The notes beneath the pieces are model-generated. The model did no database searches. It was not told the origin of the DNA and was given only the letters and a program-made list of their open reading frames with translations. Position numbers and translations under genes: made by a program. This document shows positions 51,626-62,138 of a stretch of 63,026 nt of DNA, one piece after another. Every line of letters starts with the position of its first letter. Position 1 is the stretch's first letter. The DNA comes from Sphingomonas sp. (GTDB lineage: Bacteria; Pseudomonadota; Alphaproteobacteria; Sphingomonadales; Sphingomonadaceae), in the NCBI GenBank assembly GCA_025981625.1, contig JAICXF010000003.1, positions 1 to 63,026 of the forward strand, given 5' to 3'.

Positions 51626-51660
51626 CCCCGCGGCTTCAATCGCGAAGCCGCGGGGTTTTT
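51626..51660 (+). terminator. Strong Rho-independent terminator
   Basis: A 12-bp perfect stem CCCCGCGGCTTC / GAAGCCGCGGGG (51626-51637, 51644-51655) with a 6-nt loop and TTTTT. Ends the lipoprotein transcript before purL. Confidence 0.9.
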
Positions 51661-51713
51661 CATGCCGCCCGCCGGCCTAGCCGCCACCCGCGCGGGCGGG
51701 TAAGGGGCCGCGC

Positions 51714-53987
<2,274 letters not shown>

Positions 53988-53999
53988 TGCATTGAATGG

Positions 54000-54015
54000 A
54001 GCATCATCTGATGCT
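54000..54015. promoter_or_regulatory. Palindromic vapBC operator
   Basis: AGCATCATCTGATGCT, a perfect 7-bp inverted repeat with 2-nt centre, 12 nt upstream of vapB. Two further TGATGCAT half-sites flank it (53985-53992, overlapping the purL stop, and 54021-54028, overlapping the vapB start). It is typical of autoregulated toxin-antitoxin modules. Confidence 0.65.
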
Positions 54016-54026
54016 ATTTTTGATGC

Positions 54027-54236
54027 ATGAGAACCACCGTCAACCTCGACGACAAGATTGTCGAAGACCTGCGCGACGCGACTGGCATTCGCGAAACGAG
54101 CGCGCTCGTCAGGCAGGCGCTGCTTGAAATGCGTCAGCGGGTGGCCGCACGTCGATTGGCGGCGCTCGGCGGCACCTTGCCCGGTCTCAAGGCACCGCCT
54201 CGCCGGCGGCCTCCAGAGTTCCTGAATCAACAGTGA
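54027..54236 (+). CDS. vapB: Type II antitoxin VapB
   Basis: 69 aa. A ribbon-helix-helix N terminus MRTTVNLDDKIVEDLRDATG followed by a linker and the toxin-binding C terminus (LPGLKAPPRRRPPEFLN). It binds VapC and the operator. It starts 39 nt after the purL stop; its stop overlaps the vapC GTG. Confidence 0.88.
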   Translation: MRTTVNLDDKIVEDLRDATGIRETSALVRQALLEMRQRVAARRLAALGGTLPGLKAPPRRRPPEFLNQQ

Positions 54237-54598
54237 TCATCGTCGATACGTCCGTCTGGATCGATTACTTCCGTCACGACGATCCAGCCTTTGCGGACAT
54301 CATCGCGCATGAGGACGTTGCCTTACATGCGTATGTCTGGGGCGAGCTGTTGCTGGGGGGAGTGCCGTTGGGCGGAGAGGTGGCACAGCAGCTTCAAATT
54401 CTTCCGCAGCCGCCAATCGCATCTTCGGGCGAGGCAAGCGCGTTCATTGCTTGGGCATCCCTAGTGGGAACCGGAATCGGCTATGTCGATGCCCATCTTC
54501 TCATCTCCGCCAAGCTCAGTCCAAATGGCCGAGTTCTCACGCGAGACAAGAAGCTGCGAGTTCAAGCCAAGCGTCTGGACTTGGCGTACGAAAGCTAA
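54233..54598 (+). CDS. vapC: Type II toxin VapC (PIN-domain RNase)
   Basis: 121 aa, GTG start. PIN-fold ribonuclease: Asp5 in IIVDTSVWIDYF, Glu in VWGELLLGG, Asp in GYVDAHLLISA, and Asp in LTRDKKL supply the metal-binding quartet. GTGA overlap with vapB couples translation. The gene ends inside a shared CTAA with the opposite Hpt gene. Codon use and GC look lower than the neighbours in places, as expected for an acquired module (visual impression only). Confidence 0.9.
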   Translation: MIIVDTSVWIDYFRHDDPAFADIIAHEDVALHAYVWGELLLGGVPLGGEVAQQLQILPQPPIASSGEASAFIAWASLVGTGIGYVDAHLLISAKLSPNGRVLTRDKKLRVQAKRLDLAYES

Positions 54599-55029
54599 AT
54601 CCGGCCGAACCCCTGGTTGCTCACCTTGCGACCGAAGCCGGTCGGGGCGACTCGCTTGACCAGCGGGTTGGTTTCTTTCTCGAACAGCTCGACGGTAGCG
54701 TTGAACAGGCGCCGGAGTTCGACGACCTCTGGCACCAGTTCATCGGGAAAGCGCCCGTTTTCGACGCAGAACCGGGCGGTGGTCTCGATCAGTTCGGCGA
54801 TCCTGGCGAGCGGCTCGGCGCCGAGCTGGCGTGCCTCGCCCTTGAGCGTATGCGCGGGAAGCACCAGCGCGGTCGTATTCTCGTCGCGCATCGCCTGCTC
54901 GATCTGGCCGATCGACTTGACGCCGTCTTCCCGGAAATAGCTCAGAATCTTGATGAAGCCGGGGCCAAGCTCGCTCCGGCTCTTCTCGAAAAGTACCCTG
55001 TCGATGACGTCCCGAGCCTCTTCGGTCAC
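54595..55029 (-). CDS. Histidine phosphotransfer (Hpt) domain protein
   Basis: 144 aa, GTG start with AAGGAG 6 nt upstream. A four-helix Hpt module carrying phospho-His60 in LPAHTLKGEARQLGAEPLAR, with the preceding helix (IGQIEQAMRDENTTA). It is free-standing, with no receiver or kinase attached; partner unknown. It is followed by a Lys/Arg-rich tail (KRVAPTGFGRKVSNQGFGRI). It lies downstream of der on the same strand, 77 nt apart. The two-component pair at 61438-63026 is not obviously its partner. Confidence 0.85.
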   Translation of the reverse strand: MTEEARDVIDRVLFEKSRSELGPGFIKILSYFREDGVKSIGQIEQAMRDENTTALVLPAHTLKGEARQLGAEPLARIAELIETTARFCVENGRFPDELVPEVVELRRLFNATVELFEKETNPLVKRVAPTGFGRKVSNQGFGRI

Positions 55030-55106
55030 CCCAAGCTCCTTGTGCGCCGGTCCTCACCGGCAGTGTTCGCTGCATGAGGGATAGACCGGAAAGGGTAAAA
55101 TTTGCC

Positions 55107-56459
55107 TTAGCGCCTGGAGCGGTCGAACGGATTGGAGCGCCCGCGGAATTCGAGTCTGAGCGGCACTGCGCCAAGTTGCAGGTCCCGGCGCAGGGAATTG
55201 ACGAGGTAGCGCCGATAGCTTTCGGGAAGCTCGTCCGTCCGGTTGCCGAACACGACGAAGGTCGGCGGGCGACTCTTCACCTGGGTGATGTAGCGAAGCT
55301 TGATGCGCTGCCCTCTGGGCGCCGGCGGAGGATTGGTCTCGACCGCGCTCTCGAACCAGCGATTGAGCTCGCCCGTCGGAACGCGCCGGCTCCATGCATC
55401 GCGCAGCTCGAAGGCGACCTTCAGGATGGTGTCGATGCCCTTCCCGGTCTTCGCCGACACGGTGAGCACCGGCACGTCCTTGAGCTGCGCCAGACCTTCG
55501 GCAAGCGCCGCCTTCACTCCGTTGAACAGCGACGACGCATGTTCCGCAACATCCCACTTGTTGAGCGCGATGAGCAGCACGCGGCCCTCCTCGATCACCT
55601 GGGCCGCAATCCTGAGATCCTGTGATTCGAGGCCGCGGGTGGCATCCAGCAGGAGGACGACGACCTCCGCATAATCGATGGCGCGGCGGGTGTCGGCGGC
55701 GGACAGCCGCTCGAGCTTGTCCTCCACCTTGGCGCGCTTTCGCAGGCCCGCGGTGTCGACCAGCCGGACGGGCCGGCCTTCCCAGGTCCAGTCGAGACTG
55801 ATCGAATCGCGCGTAATGCCCGCTTCGGGCCCCGTGATCATCCGCTCTTCACCGAGCATCCGATTGACCAGCGTGGACTTGCCGGCGTTGGGCCGGCCGA
55901 CCACCGCAAGCTTGAGCGGCGCGCCCTCGTCGCCTTCGTCCGGCTGCTCGTCCCCTTCGTCACGCTCGACGAACGGCTGCAGCGCCTCGAACAGGTCGGC
56001 GACGCCCTCGCCATGTTCCGCGCTCAGCGCGATCGGGTCGCCGAGCCCAAGCCGGAATCCTTCCAAAATGCCGTTTTCGGAAGCGCGCCCTTCGGCCTTG
56101 TTGGCAACGACAATCACCGGCGTTGCCTCAGCCCGAAGCCAGCGCCCGATCTCCTCGTCCAGCGGAGTCAGCCCATCGCGCGCATCGATCATGAACAGCG
56201 CCGCGTCGGCGTCGCGTACCGCCGCCTCCGTCTGCTGCCGCATCCGGCCGGGCAGGCTGTGCGGATCCTCATCTTCGAAACCGGCGGTGTCGATCACCCG
56301 GAACTCGAGCCCGAGCAGCCTCGCCTCGCCCTCGCGCCGATCGCGGGTCACCCCGGGCCGGTCGTCGACCAGCGCGAGGCGCTTGCCGACCAGCCGGTTG
56401 AACAGGGTCGATTTGCCGACATTGGGGCGGCCGACGATGGCGACGGTCGGTTGGGGCAT
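55107..56459 (-). CDS. der: Ribosome biogenesis GTPase Der
   Basis: 450 aa with two tandem GTPase domains acting in 50S assembly. G1 motifs GRPNVGKST (residues 9-17) and GRPNAGKST; G3 DTAGFED and DTAGLRK; G4 NKAE and NKWD. The C-terminal KH-like domain is RRYLVNSLRRDLQLGAVPLRLEFRGR. Note G4 NKAE in domain 1 rather than NKxD is usual in Alphaproteobacteria. It is the last gene of the yfgM-like–bamB–der block, the same order as in Escherichia coli. Confidence 0.96.
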   Translation of the reverse strand: MPQPTVAIVGRPNVGKSTLFNRLVGKRLALVDDRPGVTRDRREGEARLLGLEFRVIDTAGFEDEDPHSLPGRMRQQTEAAVRDADAALFMIDARDGLTPLDEEIGRWLRAEATPVIVVANKAEGRASENGILEGFRLGLGDPIALSAEHGEGVADLFEALQPFVERDEGDEQPDEGDEGAPLKLAVVGRPNAGKSTLVNRMLGEERMITGPEAGITRDSISLDWTWEGRPVRLVDTAGLRKRAKVEDKLERLSAADTRRAIDYAEVVVLLLDATRGLESQDLRIAAQVIEEGRVLLIALNKWDVAEHASSLFNGVKAALAEGLAQLKDVPVLTVSAKTGKGIDTILKVAFELRDAWSRRVPTGELNRWFESAVETNPPPAPRGQRIKLRYITQVKSRPPTFVVFGNRTDELPESYRRYLVNSLRRDLQLGAVPLRLEFRGRSNPFDRSRR

Positions 56460-56476
56460 GGGGGAGCCTTAACAGT

Positions 56477-56595
56477 CCCTCTCCCCATGTGGGAGAGGGT
56501 GAGCCTCGAAGCGGAGGAAGGGTGACGATGCGATGAGCACGACCTCACCGAGCGCGCTTTTAGTCAGTCGATCCTCTCCCGCTCTGGGAGAGGAT
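56477..56595. repeat. Double-hairpin repeat in the der/bamB gap
   Basis: Two hairpins, CCCTCTCCC/GGGAGAGGG (56477-56499) and ATCCTCTCCC/GGGAGAGGAT (56571-56595), bracket a 71-nt centre. It fills the gap between bamB stop and der start. It resembles the CCCTCTCCC-type dispersed elements of proteobacteria, and may also attenuate bamB–der transcription. Confidence 0.7.
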
Positions 56596-56596
56596 G

Positions 56597-57931
56597 CTAT
56601 CTGAACGCGGTAAGGCGCCCGCGGTCGTCGAGGATGTAGAGCGTCGAGTTGGCGACCACCGGCGGCAGGCTGATCGGCGCGCCGATGCTGGTCTGCCCAA
56701 GAAAACGGCCAGTCATCGGGTCGACCGTGACAAGCGCTCCACTCGAGCCGGTCACGAACAGCCGCCCTCCGGCGAGCACCGGACCCGAATAATCGATTTC
56801 GCCCTTCTTCGACTTCGCCTTCACGAACCGGGGCAGCTGGGTGATCCAGCGCAGGTGTCCGTTCTGGCGGTAGATGCAGAGCAGCTTCGCATCGTCGGTC
56901 ACGACGAAAATCCAGTCGCCGGCGACCCACGGGGTCGCGATGCCCGCTATGTTCAGCTCCCACTGCCGCTGGCCAGTGATAAGGTCCATCGCCACCATTC
57001 GGCCGCCTTGTCCAATGGCGATCACCTGCCCGTTGTCGATGACCGGATCGGCATCGATGTCGTTGAGCGTGGACACGCTGGTCCGGACGCTGGTGCGCTG
57101 AAGCGTATCGCTCCACACCGACCGGCCATTCTCATAGCGGTAGGCGTTGAGCTCGCCGGACGAGAAGCCGGCCACCACCGTCCCCTGACCGATTGCCGGA
57201 GACGCGGAGCCGAACACGCCGGCGACTTCAAGCGATGCCGGCTCCGACCAGTTGGTCGAGCCGTTCGCCTCATTGAGCGAGTAAATCTGGTTGTCCTGGC
57301 TGACCACGTAGACGGCGCCATTTCCAACGCTCGGCGCCCCGCGCAGCGGCCCGCCGGGGTGAACCTTCCACACGATTCCGCCATTGCGCTGGTCGAGCGC
57401 CGCGACGAAGCCGAGCCCGTTGGTCGCGTAGATGTGGCCCTGATCGTAGGCCAGACCACCCCCATAGAGCTCCGCCTGATTGCCCTTCTCGGTCGGCGTC
57501 TGGCTCGCCCAGACCTGCGCGCCGGTGCGGGCATCGAACGCACGGACGGTGCCGAGCGTGTCCATCACATAGACACGGCCGTTGGCAACGATCGGCGGCG
57601 CGCCGAGACGCGCCGTCAGCGAGCTTCCGCGGCCCGCCTGGATCATGAAGGCGCGGCTCAGCGACTTGCCGAGCGCGACCTGCCCGACGGAATGATCGGC
57701 GTCGCCCCCGGACTGCGCCCAGTCAGCGTTTGCGACCGGGTCCGGAAGGCTCATTGGAAGCGCTCTGGTCTCGGGATCGACCGACACATCGCCCTCGCCC
57801 GTCAGCACGGCGATCCGCTGACCAAGCACGGGAGTCTTGGGCCCGCTGCCCTTCTTGAACACGCCGCAGCCGCTCGCGGCGAGCGCCGCGGCAATGATGA
57901 TTGCAGCTCGAAAAGTCGTGGCTCTGCTCAT
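56597..57931 (-). CDS. bamB: Outer-membrane assembly lipoprotein BamB
   Basis: 444 aa. Lipoprotein signal with lipobox ASGC (Cys22). An eight-bladed PQQ-like propeller: repeated blades with GRVYVMDTLGTVRAFDARTG, YATNGLGFVAALDQRNGG, AVYVVSQDNQIYSLNEANG, GQVIAIGQGGRMVAMDLITG. Part of the BAM complex. Overlaps nothing; 7 nt before the yfgM-like stop. Not a PQQ enzyme: the motif is structural. Confidence 0.92.
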   Translation of the reverse strand: MSRATTFRAAIIIAAALAASGCGVFKKGSGPKTPVLGQRIAVLTGEGDVSVDPETRALPMSLPDPVANADWAQSGGDADHSVGQVALGKSLSRAFMIQAGRGSSLTARLGAPPIVANGRVYVMDTLGTVRAFDARTGAQVWASQTPTEKGNQAELYGGGLAYDQGHIYATNGLGFVAALDQRNGGIVWKVHPGGPLRGAPSVGNGAVYVVSQDNQIYSLNEANGSTNWSEPASLEVAGVFGSASPAIGQGTVVAGFSSGELNAYRYENGRSVWSDTLQRTSVRTSVSTLNDIDADPVIDNGQVIAIGQGGRMVAMDLITGQRQWELNIAGIATPWVAGDWIFVVTDDAKLLCIYRQNGHLRWITQLPRFVKAKSKKGEIDYSGPVLAGGRLFVTGSSGALVTVDPMTGRFLGQTSIGAPISLPPVVANSTLYILDDRGRLTAFR

Positions 57932-57938
57932 TATGGTC

Positions 57939-58649
57939 CTAACGGCCTTGTTTCGATTGGGCCTGTGCTTGAACAGCGCCGAGATCGACGCCGAGCGACA
58001 GGGCCATCTGGCTTGACCGGGCGCGGATCGCGTCGGGCACGCCCTTGTCCCTGGCGAGGGCGGCGAACAGCTGCCCCGCCTGCTGATTCTTGTTCTGCTT
58101 GATGAGCGCGAGCGCGGTCATCTCGCCCGCGCTGCCGAACCATGGCTCTCCGGCCTTGTTCAGCGGCGCCAGCCGAGCGATGATTTCGTCCGGCTTCAAG
58201 TCGTCGAACTCCAGCGCCGTTTGCCGGATCAGGGCAGCGTCGCGATAGGGCGCCGGCATTCCGCTATCGTCGGCGATGGCCTTGTAGGTCGAAGTCGCGG
58301 CCTTGACGTCATTCTGCTGCAGCGCCACCGCCGCGCGGGCGAATTGCGCCGATGCGCGCACTGCCTTGCTACCGCTCTGCGACAATTGGTCGAGTTCAGG
58401 CGAAGCCTTGGCGACATCGCCCGCGCCAATGTCCTTGTACACCTGCGCGAGTTGCTCGACCTGCTCGCCGCGGCGCTGCACCTGGTGCTGGTTCCACCAG
58501 ATCAGCCCGCCGGCAATCGCCAGCAACAGCACGACTCCGGCGATCAGCCAGTTGCCGTAGGCCTGAAAGAAATCGCGGAGACGGTCCCGCCGAAGGTTCT
58601 CGTCGACTTCGCGAAGGAAGGTTTCACTGATGTCGGGAGGCTGCGCCAA
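57939..58649 (-). CDS. YfgM-like tetratricopeptide membrane protein
   Basis: 236 aa. TTG start 58649 (MAQPPDISETFL). Cytoplasmic start with REVDENLRRDRLRDFFQAYG, one helix about 33-51 (NWLIAGVVLLLAIAGGLIWWN), then helical repeats in the periplasm (QVEQLAQVYKDIGAGDVAK; VRASAQFARAAVALQQNDVK). YfgM helps periplasmic chaperones next to BamB. Gene order yfgM-like–bamB–der supports this. Confidence 0.85.
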   Translation of the reverse strand: MAQPPDISETFLREVDENLRRDRLRDFFQAYGNWLIAGVVLLLAIAGGLIWWNQHQVQRRGEQVEQLAQVYKDIGAGDVAKASPELDQLSQSGSKAVRASAQFARAAVALQQNDVKAATSTYKAIADDSGMPAPYRDAALIRQTALEFDDLKPDEIIARLAPLNKAGEPWFGSAGEMTALALIKQNKNQQAGQLFAALARDKGVPDAIRARSSQMALSLGVDLGAVQAQAQSKQGR

Positions 58650-58765
58650 ACTGTCTCAATCCACTCGGCCGGGGATCCAATTGCCGAAGCTCCCTTCCCC
58701 ACCCATGATGAACGGAAGCTGGCGCCGCACCGTCTAGCGGCTGCCGCGGCAAAGGCAAAGGGGCG

Positions 58766-59485
58766 CTAGCGCGGCTGCTTGTCGAGGTAAAGATACGCCG
58801 GATCGAACTCGGCGACATCCTTGAGCAGCGACAGGTCGAGGATGGTGACGCGCCGGTTGTGGAACTCGACGAGTCCGCGCCGTCTCAACTCCTGCAAGGT
58901 GCGATTGACGTGGACGGACGTCAGTCCCAGGCATTCGCTGAGTTCCACCTGCGTCAGCGGGAAATCGAAGCTGTCGTTGTGGCTGAGATCCACCAGTCCC
59001 AGCCTCACGTTCAACTCGCAGAACAATTGCGCCATTCTCCCGATGGCGGTTCGCCGTCCATGCGACAGCGTCCATTCGCGCTGGATCGCGGCATCGATGT
59101 TGGTCATCAGCCAGAAGACCCGAACGAGATGCGGGTAACGCTCGGTCATGTCCTTCAGCCGCTCGTGCGGGACGAGCGCGATCCGGCAACGGCTGACGGT
59201 GATGAGGTCATGGTCGAGGCGCTTCAGCGTGAAGCCGTGCAGGTCCACGAAATCACCCGGAACATTCAGTTCGGCAAGCTGCCGCTGGCCACTTGGAAGG
59301 TCCTTTGCGCGCGCCATCCAGCCGGACAGAAGGAGCATGGACTGATGAAGCTCATCACCATGCCGAATGGGGGTGCGGTCTTGCGGAATGTCCACCACCT
59401 CGGAGACAAGGCCCCGGATCGCCTGCTCCTCTTCGGCGCTGATGCTGTCGCGAGCGCGCAGCTTCTTGAGATGGGCTTCAATCAT
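58766..59485 (-). CDS. Crp/Fnr-family transcriptional regulator
   Basis: 239 aa. Start ATG 59485 (MIEAHLKKL); a longer frame upstream lacks conservation. An N-terminal cyclic-nucleotide-binding-like beta barrel (about 20-140: ISAEEEQAIRGLVSEVVDIP; GDFVDLHGFTLKRLDHDL) and a C-terminal winged helix (FPLTQVELSECLGLTSVHVNRTLQELRRRGLV). No cysteine quartet for an Fe-S cluster, so it is not an Fnr-type oxygen sensor. Effector unknown. Confidence 0.87.
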   Translation of the reverse strand: MIEAHLKKLRARDSISAEEEQAIRGLVSEVVDIPQDRTPIRHGDELHQSMLLLSGWMARAKDLPSGQRQLAELNVPGDFVDLHGFTLKRLDHDLITVSRCRIALVPHERLKDMTERYPHLVRVFWLMTNIDAAIQREWTLSHGRRTAIGRMAQLFCELNVRLGLVDLSHNDSFDFPLTQVELSECLGLTSVHVNRTLQELRRRGLVEFHNRRVTILDLSLLKDVAEFDPAYLYLDKQPR

Positions 59486-59630
59486 TCGAGCGCCAGGCGG
59501 GCACCGTGCTAACCAAACGAAACGAAAAAGCCACAACTCGATGTGGAATAACGAAGCGCCGACCGGTTCTCATCATGCGCGACATTGCGGTCAACCAGCC
59601 GCTCGCCTTCGTGGCTCTGCACTGAAGGCG

Positions 59631-60500
59631 CTACGGTTTCGCGCGATAGGTCTGGTCCGCGGTCGGAAACGATCGCGATCGCACTTCGTCCGCATAGGTG
59701 CGCGCGGCGTCAGCGATGCGCGCGGCGAGATCGTCATAGCGCTTTACGAACCGGGGCGTGCGCTCGAACATCCCGAGCATGTCGTCGATGACCAGCACCT
59801 GGCCGTCGCACTCGGCCGAGGCACCGATGCCGATGATGGGCGCGGCGACTTCGGGGGTGATGCGGCTGGCGATATCCTCGATGACGCCCTCGACCACGAT
59901 GCAAAAGGCTCCGGCATCGTCGATCGCCTTTGCATCGGCCAGGATCTTGCCCGCCTCGCGCTCCTCACGGCCTCGCGCCCCATAGCCGCCGAGCACGTTC
60001 ACCGCCTGCGGGGTGAGGCCCACATGACCGATTACCGGGATTCCGCGACGGGTAAGGAACTCGACGGTCGGCGCCATGGCTTCGCCGCCCTCGAGCTTCA
60101 CGGCCGCGCAGCCGGTCTCCTTCATGATCCTCGAAGCCGATTCGAATGCCTGAGCCGGCGAGGCTTCGTAGCTCCCGAACGGCATGTCGACGCCAACCAG
60201 CGCATGCCAGCTGCCGCGCACCACGGCCGCGCCGTGCGCGCACATCATCTCCATGGTCACCGGGATGGTGGAGGGAAGGCCATAAATCACCTGCGCGAGG
60301 CTGTCGCCGACCAGCAGCATGTCGCAGTGCGGATCGAGGAGCTGCGCCATGCGCATCGTGTAGGCGGTGAGCATCACGATCGGCTGCTCGGTTCTGCCAC
60401 CGACCTTGCGTGCGCGGATCGCCGGCGCCGTCATCCGCTTGCCCGGCACTGGCGACGGCGTCGCCCGGCTCGTGCTCGTATCGATCGTGAAGGTCGACAT
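59631..60500 (-). CDS. panB: 3-methyl-2-oxobutanoate hydroxymethyltransferase
   Basis: 289 aa, first step of pantothenate synthesis. [78 protein letters not shown] and [24 protein letters not shown] are the family motifs. It has an extra N-terminal stretch of about 20 residues. Downstream lies the Crp/Fnr gene on the same strand, 145 nt away; panC is not here. Confidence 0.96.
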   Translation of the reverse strand: MSTFTIDTSTSRATPSPVPGKRMTAPAIRARKVGGRTEQPIVMLTAYTMRMAQLLDPHCDMLLVGDSLAQVIYGLPSTIPVTMEMMCAHGAAVVRGSWHALVGVDMPFGSYEASPAQAFESASRIMKETGCAAVKLEGGEAMAPTVEFLTRRGIPVIGHVGLTPQAVNVLGGYGARGREEREAGKILADAKAIDDAGAFCIVVEGVIEDIASRITPEVAAPIIGIGASAECDGQVLVIDDMLGMFERTPRFVKRYDDLAARIADAARTYADEVRSRSFPTADQTYRAKP

Positions 60501-60646
60501 AGCGGCCGCTTCTAGCGACGGGTCCGGTCAACAACCAGACCCGCAAACAACTCACGCGGTCGACAATCAGGAACATTAATCCGCGGCTGTTCGTCAGACC
60601 GGCAAGTGCGCTGGCATCCCGGCGTGACGCAGATTGGAGTTTCCCG

Positions 60647-60823
60647 ATGGTCGATCGCCACTGGTTTGGCGACCTGGGGCTGGCAATTGCGCTGGCCCTT
60701 CCGCTCGCGAGCCTTGCCTTGCCGACCCCCGCGACGCCTCAGGCGAAAAGCGCTCACGCCGGTTCCGGCATTGCGTCGGCCGACCGGATCGCCGGGACAG
60801 GCAGGATCGGGCTGCTCGGCTAG
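60647..60823 (+). CDS. Small exported protein, 58 aa
   Basis: 58 aa. MVDRHWFGDLGLAIALALPL then ASLALPTPATPQAKSAHAGS and a Gly/Ile/Ala-rich end. It looks like a signal-type hydrophobic start followed by a short mature part. GGAG lies 7 nt upstream of the ATG. Family not recognised. It converges with the Rrf2 gene, and both stop codons sit in CTAG (60820-60823). It may be a real small gene or a chance frame. Confidence 0.45.
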   Translation: MVDRHWFGDLGLAIALALPLASLALPTPATPQAKSAHAGSGIASADRIAGTGRIGLLG

Positions 60824-61263
60824 TCCGCCTCGGAGTCGCCCAACCGATCTTCCCACGACGCACCCTGCGCGAGGGAAATGGAGTCGAGCACGGCGGTGCT
60901 TTGATCGCGCAGAATTGCGAAGGCGCGCCGGATGGCGCAGGTCGCCTCGTCCTGGCAGTCGCCGCACGGCGCATAGAAATTCGTGCTTGCGCAGGACACG
61001 AGCGCGATCGGCCCTTCCATCGTCCGGACGACCTCGCCGAAGGAAATCCGGTCCGACGGCCGCGCAAGCTGATACCCGCCCTTGGGTCCCCGCGCGCTTC
61101 TCACCAGCCCAGCTTTCTTGAGGTCGAGCATGATGAGCTCGAGATATTTGGGCGGAACTCGCTGTGTTTCCGCAATCCGGCCGAGTTGCACCGGCGCGCC
61201 GCCTTGCTCTTCGGCGAGGAACAGCAGGGAACGGAGCGCGTAACGGGTCTTTTGAGCAATCAT
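60820..61263 (-). CDS. Rrf2-family transcriptional regulator
   Basis: 147 aa. Winged helix with MIAQKTRYALRSLLFLAEEQ, LGRIAETQRVPPKYLELIML and LVRSARGPKGGYQLARPSDRIS. The second half carries a Cys set VSCASTNFYAPCGDCQDEATCAIR (four Cys), suggesting a Fe-S cluster as in NsrR/IscR, but spacing differs from IscR. Target genes unknown. Starts at ATG 61263, divergent from the response-regulator gene. Confidence 0.88.
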   Translation of the reverse strand: MIAQKTRYALRSLLFLAEEQGGAPVQLGRIAETQRVPPKYLELIMLDLKKAGLVRSARGPKGGYQLARPSDRISFGEVVRTMEGPIALVSCASTNFYAPCGDCQDEATCAIRRAFAILRDQSTAVLDSISLAQGASWEDRLGDSEAD

Positions 61264-61437
61264 CGCAAGGGTTCAGCCCTAGCGGGCGCAGGCGCAGGTG
61301 CAAAGCCGTCGATGAACGGCATTTAACCTCACCGCCATGGATGTGAGACTCAGCGAAAACTATCCGATGATAGGGGGCGGCTTCGTTCGGCGCTCGCCTT
61401 CTTTGTTGCGACGGAAAATCGGGAGTAAGCGCAGACG

Positions 61438-62121
61438 ATGGGCCGCAAGATCCTGCTGATCGAGGACGACCGCGAGACCGCCTCCTACCTCGCCAAGGGG
61501 CTGGGACAGGAAGGGCATAGCGTCGAACAGGCGAATAACGGCCAGGACGGCCTGTTCCGGGCAACCGACGGCAGCTTTGATCTCATCGTTCTCGACCGCA
61601 TGCTCCCGGGGCTGGACGGCCTGTCGGTGCTCAAGGCGCTTCGAGCGGCACAGATCGACACGCCGATCCTAATCCTCTCCGCGCTCGCCTCCGTCGGCGA
61701 CCGGATCGAGGGGCTCGAGTGCGGATCGGACGATTATCTGGTGAAGCCATTCTCGTTCGCCGAGCTGCTGGCGCGGGTGAATGCGCTGCTACGGCGACGC
61801 GAGTCCCGGATCGATCCCGCCGAACACCGGCTGACCGTCGGGGACCTCGAGATCGATCCTTTGTCACGGACGGTGCGGCGCGCTGGACGGAAGCTCGACC
61901 TCAAGCCGCGCGAATATCTGCTGCTCGAATATTTTGCCCGCAATGAGGGCCGGGTGGTCACCCGCACCATGCTGCTCGAGCAGGTATGGGACTATCATTT
62001 CGATCCAGGCACGAATGTCATCGACGTCCATGTCAGCCGGCTTCGCCGCAAGCTCGACGAAGGGTTCGAGAAACCGCTTCTGCATACCGTACGTGGAGCG
62101 GGCTACATGCTAGCCGCCTGA
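61438..62121 (+). CDS. OmpR-family response regulator
   Basis: 227 aa. Receiver domain with acidic pocket LLIEDDRETA, phosphoacceptor Asp53 in LIVLDRMLPGLDGL and Lys in YLVKPFSFAELLARV; OmpR/PhoB winged helix with LDLKPREYLLLEYFARNEGRVV and VDVHVSRLRRKLD-like recognition helix (IDVHVSRLRRKLDEGFEKPL). Upstream of a histidine kinase gene (17 nt apart), so a cognate pair. Signal unknown. Confidence 0.93.
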   Translation: MGRKILLIEDDRETASYLAKGLGQEGHSVEQANNGQDGLFRATDGSFDLIVLDRMLPGLDGLSVLKALRAAQIDTPILILSALASVGDRIEGLECGSDDYLVKPFSFAELLARVNALLRRRESRIDPAEHRLTVGDLEIDPLSRTVRRAGRKLDLKPREYLLLEYFARNEGRVVTRTMLLEQVWDYHFDPGTNVIDVHVSRLRRKLDEGFEKPLLHTVRGAGYMLAA

Positions 62122-62138
62122 CCCGCTAAACTGCACCC

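Noticed and set aside
54233..54598. vapBC as a new antiphage system
   Set aside because: Both proteins have all standard VapB/VapC features; nothing suggests a new mechanism.
56597..57931. bamB as a PQQ enzyme
   Set aside because: The propeller repeats are structural; it has a lipobox and lies in the yfgM–bamB–der order.
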